DNA from: Holacanthus passer
Lineage: Eukaryota; Chordata; Actinopteri; Pomacanthidae
Length of the DNA stretch: 64,000 bases
Assembly (NCBI GenBank): GCA_025331565.1
Contig: JAFREQ010000015.1
Span: 1,364,001-1,428,000, forward strand
Reading direction: 5' to 3'
The notes beneath the pieces were generated by a model that did no database searches, was not told where the DNA came from, and worked only from the letters and a program-made list of their open reading frames with translations. Position 1 is the stretch's first letter; every line of letters begins with the position of its first letter. Positions 56,830 to 64,000 of the stretch are shown piece by piece. Made by a program: the position numbers and the translations under genes.

Positions 56830-57095
56830 TTGGTCCGGACTGAAATTTCCCAACAACCATTGGATGAATTGCCATGAAATGGTCTCCAGAGGATGAATCC
56901 TAAAGAATTTAGTGATCCCCTGACTGTTCCTCTAGCTCCACCGTGAGGTTTACATTTAGGATTTTGACTGAAAAGTCTCAACAACTATTGGATGGATTAG
57001 CATGAAATTTGTTACACACATTCATGTTCCCTTCAGGAGTTGTAATAACTTTGGTGATATAACTTTTCACATAGCGCCATCATTAGCCTACTAGC
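56830..57095 (+). repeat. Dispersed fish repeat, two degenerate tandem monomers
   Basis: Two related units of about 125 bp: CAACAACCATTGGATGAATT at 56851 and CAACAACTATTGGATGGATT at 56979, each followed by GCCATGAAAT- or AGCATGAAAT-like sequence. The second ends in ATAGCGCCATCATTAG. From memory this is a widespread non-coding repeat in fish genomes. Confidence 0.6.
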
Positions 57096-58499
57096 ATGTT
57101 TGTTCATAAGTATTAGCAAAATAACATGTTCTTTATTGTTTTGTTTTGTTTTCCAGCCTATTAATAAAATTTTTAATGAGCATCAATGAGGTGTTGACTT
57201 TCACATTTTATTTATGGGTGTTAAAGCCCACAGGAATGGGTTTTCATTTTCAATATTTGGTTCCGATATTTTCCAATCAATACTGTCTGAAATCTAGGAT
57301 CCACATCAGCAGACAATTATATCCAAGCTGGAGATGGCCAGGCCTGTACAACCACTGTTTGCACTTTCTGTTTGTTTTAGGGGGCATTGTGCAATTGGCC
57401 TGGTTTTCAGCAACTAAAACACATGCTGAGCTGCACTGAGGTTCACTTACTGACTTTACCAGCTAGGAATATTACATTGTTTGGCCAGAAAATGCTCCTT
57501 GGTTACCTGGTCGTATGTTTAATAGAATTGTCCTGCTTGCATTGCCCTAAATTTGCATGTAGATCTACTCTGTGCTGTACAGTGAATAAAAACTCTGCTC
57601 TGGTCACCCAGTATGGATGTGAACACCCATGAACTTGAACGCCAGCACTTAGACCTCAGTCACTGTTTCATGTCAAGTCCAGTTGGAGGACACCACCAAA
57701 ACAGTGAAGATGTGTCACTGTGTGAATACAAATCGACAAGGAAATGACTCTCGTTGAACCATCTTTTCCCTCTTCTCGCTCATATCCTGCACGCAAGGAC
57801 TAACAGTTGCAACAAATCTAACAAAATCTGATCAGAATCTTCTCATCCTCTGTGCACAAACTGGTTTGGTGCCTACTATATGATTACTCAATGAATGGAG
57901 TGTTACTATCGACCTGATCTGTGTGTCTGGTATTATTACTAATAGTACTAGCAGTAATGATACTACCTGTGGTGGATGTTGCTGTACTTATTATACATTT
58001 TGAAGTGCTTTTATATTGCTTATGCTTCTACTGTATTACAGCACAGAGGCAACTATTATATAAAAAACCCTCCTCACCAACCTTGACGGCACTTGTGAGT
58101 GTTAGGGTGTTTAATGTGTATGTGTGTGCATGTGTGCGTGCGTGTTTGCCTACAGATGGTCAGGTTCCTTCATATTCAGACAGGCTGAGTTTCCTGCTGC
58201 TGAACAATCGTGGGAAAACCAGAGGTCAAGACAAAAGGAGAAATAAAGAGGGAGAGAAAGACTGGGCTGAATCCAAATGGCCTGCAATAACTTCCTGCTT
58301 TGTTCCTGGTGGATTAATACAATGTGACAGGTGAAACCAATAGCCTGCCAGGAGTGTTTGTATTGGCCTCAGCAGGTGGAGACGTGAGAATGATGTAGGA
58401 ACAGAAATAGAAATTAATGGAATAATAGAGTAGAAATCAGTGTTGGTGTTGGTTGGGCACAGATGTTCCTGGGACTGAGCCCAGCAGAGGCTGGCTGCA

Positions 58500-58533
<34 letters not shown>

Positions 58534-60060
58534 TTTGGATGTCCATCCAGTGCTCCTGCCACTGCCCTTGAGAAAGGCACTGACCTCTGGCTTCAAAACT
58601 ATAGCTGCTAAATGCCTCTGAAAAGTTTGGATTTATTATAGTGTAGCTATGAGCACATACCAGGACATTTTTAAGTGTTTGTATGTATTTTATGTATTTG
58701 TGTTTTGTCAACCATTGAAGCTGCTCTTATGAAGCATCCACAACTATTGTATATACAGATGATGAATGACTAATACAGAGTATAAGTAGCTGATATAATA
58801 ATGATATAAAGACAAATGATGGTGTTATGAATCATTTATAAACTGTTTATAGATATGAATAAACATGAACATTGGAGGAATGTTTCAAATTGTTGTAAAT
58901 GTTTTCAGAATGTTGAACAAAAGTTTTTAATCCCAGAAATAGCACTTTTACTTTCAGCTGCATCTCATGGTCCTGATCAGCAGGTATTTGCTCATTTTTC
59001 ACTGAGAAAGTAAAAAAAGTATTCCGAAATAAAGCAAATATGTAAATTTGTAAATATGATAAATGATAAATATATGGCCTACATCTTATAGACAAAGACT
59101 TTATTTTTCAATATCGGAAAAAATATGAAGACAATGTTTATATATTTACAACTTACTTTGATATAGCACTTAAATGAGTATTGTGATGTACAAATTGACC
59201 TGATGATCACAGATAGTTTGGTTCTCTTTCCCTCCAGCCATTACAACCACTAGTATATTACTATGGTACATTGCTCTGTTTGACAAACAGCCTCCTCCAG
59301 TGGTCATTCAACGTCTCTACACCACATGCTCAGTGGGTCATGTTGTGTTTAAATGTGTTGTGTAAGCACGCACACATGCAACACACTTAAAGATTCCTCA
59401 TTAATCAATGAGGAAGCACTAAAACACCAACCCAACTCTTTTTACATTCTTGATAATGGATTCACTATGTTTGTCACAGTGAGAAAAAGAAATCCACGCC
59501 CCTTGGTGTGAACAATACAGATATATAAACTGTTTGGAAAGTATTAGTGTGACACTGTGTCTCTCTTGACACTGGTAGATGATGTAAGTGTATTTGGAAT
59601 GATGAGTGTTCACCGCCCCACAGTGGCCACAGTGAAGAACTGCACTCAGGACAACATTATATTTGAGACTTAGACACACACATTAGCAATACTGACTTTA
59701 CATTTGTTATTTGTTATAATCATACTAAAACGGCTTGTATATATTGATCATAATGAATAGACTGACTTTAACTGTGTGTTAGCTATAACACCTGCCTGTT
59801 TTAATATTCTGATTTGTTAGGATTATAGAAAGTTATATGACATTGTTCACAATTGTAAAAAGTAATGAACAGGCTATTATTTCGAAGATGGGACCTATGG
59901 ATGGGACCCTGTCTACATTATGTCAGCTTTATATGAAGTTAATATGATGGCAAACACGCGTACAAAGAGAGAACATTTAATTTGAACTTTTTTTCTTGTT
60001 CATCACCATTTTTTTTACCCCTAAACTTTATTGGTTTGAAGCAGGAAGTCTGTCGCGGGA
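57096..60060. other. Intergenic DNA between cxcr4 and mcm6
   Basis: AT-rich and without a supported gene; the human neighbour DARS1 that lies between CXCR4 and MCM6 is not here. Contains a GT microsatellite at 58503-58531. Small frames (for example 57921-58334) lack homology I can recognise. Confidence 0.55.
58503..58531. repeat. GT microsatellite
   Basis: Perfect (GT)n of about 29 bp. Confidence 0.95.
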
Positions 60061-60091
60061 AAGAGCAGGAGGACTTCAGCGTCGCTCGCTC

Positions 60092-60186
60092 CTGATTGGC
60101 TGTGAACCAGAGAATATTTGTATAACATCACGGATTGGTCTAAAGCGGCGCGCCAAAGATCACGTGTCTCTCTTTTCGCGCGAAAC
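60092..60186 (+). promoter_or_regulatory. mcm6 promoter: two CCAAT boxes, E-box, two E2F sites
   Basis: Inverted CCAAT boxes (GATTGG) lie at 60094-60099 and 60133-60138. A GCGCCAAA E2F site (TTTGGCGC on the other strand) is at 60150-60157, an E-box CACGTG at 60161-60166, and the perfect palindrome TTTCGCGCGAAA, a strong E2F site, at 60174-60185. The start codon is 114 nt further on. CCAAT plus E2F without TATA is the usual design of G1/S-induced replication genes. Confidence 0.75.
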
Positions 60187-60298
60187 TGTTGCTCTGTTGT
60201 CAGGACTTGAGCGTGCAGCCTGTGTCTGTCCGGAGAGCGCAGAGCTGTATCTTGAAGATTTTATAAAATCTTTCCTCGCAGTTTGACGGTGTTTCATC

Positions 60299-63200
60299 AT
60301 GGATGTTGCCTCAGCAAATGCGGAGAATGCCGGGGAGATGGTGAAGGACGAGTTGGCTGAGAAATGCCAGAAGTTATTCCAGGCTTTCTTGGAGGAGTAA
60401 GTCAGTCAGCCAGCAGCAGGCTTCATTGTATTGTTGTCGGCCGAAACGTGGCCACGAGCTCATCGCCTGATAACTCATTTTTGAAAGTATTCTTTATCAA
60501 TAACTGTGATGGCCCAGTGCTGTGTTGATCTTCTGTTGGTCATGTATTATATTTCATTATTTTTGTGTATCCGTGTGCAGGTTCCAGAGCGGGGATGGAG
60601 AGGTGAAGTATGTCCGGGAGGCCGAGGAGCTGATCCGGCCTGAAAGGAACACCCTGCTGGTGAGCTTCACAGACCTGGAGGGCTTCAACCAGGAGCTGGC
60701 CACCACCATCCAGGAGGAGTACTACAGGTGAGCTAACAGCAGGAAGTCCATTTCATGAACACTTTGTTGTCTTGCAGCATCACTTGGATCTCTACAGTGC
60801 TACAGTAAGCAGCACCACTGTCATTTGGTTTTACCAGTAAAGCTGCTGTTATGTTGCACACACATATTAAACACACATATTATGCACTCTGTATTGGTGC
60901 ATTAACAGCCATGGAGTGGCAGCTGTGGATTAACATGAAGGGTTCTGTTTTCAGAGTTTACCCCTTCCTTTGTCGGGCAGTACGCAACTTTGCTCGGGAT
61001 CATGGAAATGTTCCTCTCAACAAAGAGTTCTACGTGGCCCTCGAGGATCTGCCCACCAGACACAAGTAAGACACATAACAAACACACATTAAGTCCTGGT
61101 TTTGGTGTGAATCGCTGTGCATGTACTTTGTTTTCAGGTTGTTTCAGACAGCTTTGTTGGCATATTATATGGTCTATTATACTGTGAATTCACATGCTAT
61201 ATCAGTCTCAGTAGAAATTATGTAGTTGTTATAGTTCTATGTTTCAAATCTAAGACCTTTTTAATTTGTTAAATAAAGCTCAAGCAATTTATCAAATGTG
61301 GCCCTCTCATTGTGTCTGTGATCTAGGATCCGTGAGCTGTCATCCATGCGTATCGGCACCCTGGTGAGGATCAGTGGTCAGGTGGTGAGGACACACCCAG
61401 TGCACCCGGAACTGGTACGATATCTTGCGGGCAACACATGCACAAAAATAATCAGTGGTTTGAGAAAGCAACTGGACCATATTGGCACAGGATAAGCTGT
61501 GATGCACTAATGTAGTAATGTTTGTTGTCTGTGTTTAGCCTGATCATTATAATGACTTCTTTACGGTTGCAGGTGAGTGGCACCTTCCTGTGCATGGACT
61601 GCCAGGCAGTGATCAAAGACGTTCCACAGCAGTTCAAATACTCCCCACCAACCATCTGTAGAAACCCTGTCTGCAACAACCGCTCCCGCTTCCACCTCGA
61701 CACACACAAATCCAAGTTCATCGACTTCCAGAAGGTAACTGTGACAGAGGACGTGTGTGTATCTATGCATACACAGGACACAGGTGTACTGATGGCAGCT
61801 TGAGCCTGGAGGTGTCTGATTTAGTTGAACTCTTTTGTTCAGGTACGTATTCAGGAGACGCAGGCGGAGCTGCCTCGTGGTTCAATCCCACGCTCCCTGG
61901 AGATTGTCCTGAGGGCTGAGGCTGTGGAGACGGCTCAGGCTGGAGACCGCTGTGACTTCACCGGGACCCTCATTGTCGTGCCAGATGTGTCTCAGCTCCG
62001 CACCCCTGGTACAGTTTTGACCATCACACTTTGAGCCTCCTGTTGACCTAAATTGTCACAGACTGTGACAAGAAAGTGGTTGAACTGATCATATTGGTTG
62101 TTTTTGTTTTTTGACACCTAATGACTGTCTGTATTGGTGTCCCTTCCCCAGGTGTACGAGCAGAGACCAGTACCCGTATAGCAGGAGGACCCCAGGGCTT
62201 TGAGTCTGAGGGTTTGAGAGGACTGAAAGCTCTGGGAGTCAGAGAGTTGTCATACAAACTGGCCTTCCTGGCCTGCAACGTGGCCCCAACTAACCCACGA
62301 GTAAGAGACATTACTAGTCATCGCATTGTTCTCACCCAAACCAACAGAAGCGCCAAACATGCCTGGTATTCAATCATGAGCGTGTGTTTTCTCTTGTTGT
62401 AGTTTGGTGGTAAGGAGCTGCGGGAGGAGGAGCAGACTGCAGAAAGCATCAAGAGCCAGATGACAGAGAAGGAGTGGGAGAAAGTGTTTGAGATGAGCCA
62501 AGACAAGAACCTGTACCACAATCTGTGCACCAGCCTCTTCCCCACCATCCACGGTCAGTGCTCGAACCATTGCTGAACATTTTCTTTATTCAGGAAAGCT
62601 TTGTTTGAGGGTATCAGAGCTGTGAACTTTAATGAAATGACTGTGATTATGCAGGCAATGATGAGGTGAAGCGCGGCATCCTGCTGATGCTGTTTGGAGG
62701 CGTTCCAAAGACGACCATGGAGGGAACATCTCTGAGAGGAGACATCAACGTCTGCATCGTCGGAGACCCCAGTACTGCCAAGAGCCAGTTCCTCAAGTAC
62801 GTAATGCACCATACAGAAATTCCCAGAAACTCCTTGGATATTTAAACCTTTAAATGTAGGTATGAATGTGTTGACTCACATCTCGGTCTGTATGCTAATT
62901 TACGTGTGTGTGTATACAGGCACGTGGAGGAGTTCAGTCCCAGAGCAGTGTACACCAGCGGCAAGGCCAGCAGCGCTGCAGGTCTGACGGCAGCTGTGGT
63001 CAGAGACGAGGAGTCCCACGAGTTTGTCATTGAGGCCGGAGCTCTGATGCTGGCTGACAATGTGAGTGTTGGGAGTCACAAAGAGCAGCGGAAGACATGA
63101 TGGAGCGTATTCAGTGGTATTGATGGCAGTGTTTTCCTCCAGGGCGTGTGCTGCATTGATGAGTTTGACAAGATGGACCTCAAGGACCAGGTGGCAATCC

Positions 63201-64000
63201 ATGAGGCCATGGAGCAGCAGACCATCAGCATCACCAAGGCTGGAGTCAAGGTAATGGCAGCTGGATCAGCATAAACTCAACAGTGAAATAATATACATTC
63301 TGGAATTCAAGACTCATAGTTGTGTCTCTTTAGGATCATGACTGAATGAATCATGGAAAAACTAAAAGTGAATGATCCAAACTACTTTTATAAGTTTATA
63401 GTAATTTCACACCTTATTTTGGTCAAGAGAAACACTCTTAATGCTCATGAAGGACAATATTACTACAGCATGACATGCAAATTCAACAACAAAACAAAAC
63501 GGTTCAGAACTTGCTTTGATGCACTGGTAAAAGTCCAATCAAGTTTCTATAACCTTTCACTCCTCTCTGCAGTAGATTAACCAGACTTTGCCTCCATCTT
63601 CTCCAGGCCACCCTGAACGCTCGCACGTCCATCCTGGCTGCAGCCAACCCTGTCGGTGGGCGCTACGACCGCAGCAAGAGTCTGAAGCAGAATGTGAACC
63701 TGACCGCCCCAATCATGAGTCGCTTTGACCTCTTCTTCATCCTGGTGGACGACTGTAATGAGGTACATGTATACGCAGCACAGTCTATGCATTTGATCCT
63801 GCACTGATTATTTGATAAGCTTACTTTACTTTTCATTGTTGCGTTTTTATTTGTAGTTCAGGTTTTAAAAAAATGTGTATGCATTACGTTACATCTTCTT
63901 ATCTGATGCTCAACAATCCAAATTACCTGACAGGGATCCTTTTCAAGTTTAGTCTGACTCAGTCTAAGGCTTCATGTACAACCTTGTGCATCCCAGGTGA
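60299..64000 (+). CDS. mcm6: DNA replication licensing factor MCM6 (5' two-thirds)
   Basis: Subunit of the MCM2-7 replicative helicase, loaded on origins in G1 and unwinding DNA in S phase. Exons: 60299-60396, 60581-60727, 60955-61065, 61327-61414, 61573-61734, 61843-62008, 62152-62300, 62403-62553, 62655-62796, 62920-63061, 63143-63250, 63607-63762 and the first 4 nt of the next from 63997. They join without a frame break to 540 codons; human MCM6 is 821 aa, so the rest lies beyond the window. Start [13 protein letters not shown]. Seen: zinc-binding cysteines (CMDC near 155 and CRNPVC), an OB-fold hairpin region, Walker A GDPSTAKS (about 394), Walker B CIDEF (about 457), sensor 1 in ILAAANP and the arginine finger in SRFD (R527). 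Identity to human MCM6 is high throughout. Nothing unusual in the gene itself. Confidence 0.97.

Noticed and set aside
57921..58334. 137-codon plus-strand ORF upstream of mcm6
   Set aside because: Low-complexity Val/Leu/Ile and Cys-rich, partly repeat-derived, no homology I can recognise and no splice or promoter context.
61452..61781. Minus-strand ORFs in mcm6 (also 62318-62570 and 62555-63202)
   Set aside because: Antisense of mcm6 exons that align to human MCM6 along their whole length.

Overview
This window is vertebrate nuclear DNA, almost certainly from a ray-finned (teleost, probably percomorph) fish. The evidence is short GT-AG introns, fish-type L1, L2/CR1-like, gypsy, hAT and Tc1 elements, CA microsatellites, a fish-specific UGT5-type glucuronosyltransferase cluster, and a cxcr4 - mcm6 neighbourhood that matches the human CXCR4 / MCM6 gene order.

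Positions 1-44,085 (minus strand) hold a tandem array of UDP-glucuronosyltransferase genes. I see five copies (A to E) and one relic of a sixth. The ancestral gene has nine coding exons (534, 64, 149, 128, 94, 126, 88, 220 and 271 nt; about 557 aa). Copy A (window edge to 1948) and copy B (6569-10191) share a 2-nt deletion in exon 3, so both are frameshifted. Copy C (13795-23654) keeps exons 1-4 but has lost exons 5-9. Copies D (27102-38527) and E (39745-43602) are open in every exon, yet both carry an altered 5' splice site after exon 2. Between and inside the copies lie many mobile elements: a gypsy relic that cuts into a sixth exon 1 (2234-5602), nested hAT elements (10711-12152), a 5-kb L1-like element with target duplication (14738-19727), another hAT (21808-22756), several L2/CR1-type LINE fragments, two tRNA-derived SINEs and solo LTRs. 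A frameshifted, intron-containing fragment of the complex I gene ndufb3 sits between copies C and D (26618-26908).

Positions 44,090-64,000 are a conventional gene region. There is a nuclear-looking basic protein gene of unknown function (CpG-rich start near 46,600; CDS 47,685-49,474), then the chemokine receptor gene cxcr4 (probably cxcr4a, 52,212-53,657) with two more coding introns than the mammalian gene, a dead Tc1-like transposon (55,077-56,303), and the first twelve exons of the replicative helicase gene mcm6 (from 60,299; runs off the window) behind a promoter with two E2F-type sites, two CCAAT boxes and an E-box.

These genes do not form a pathway together. The UGT array is a detoxification (xenobiotic and steroid conjugation) cluster in birth-and-death evolution; cxcr4 and mcm6 are syntenic housekeeping or developmental neighbours. 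I found no evidence of a wholly new system. The most unusual observations are the acidic insert at the mature N-terminus of all UGT copies, the degenerate intron-2 donors of the only two intact copies, the retained-intron-compatible reading frame in cxcr4, and the captured ndufb3 fragment.
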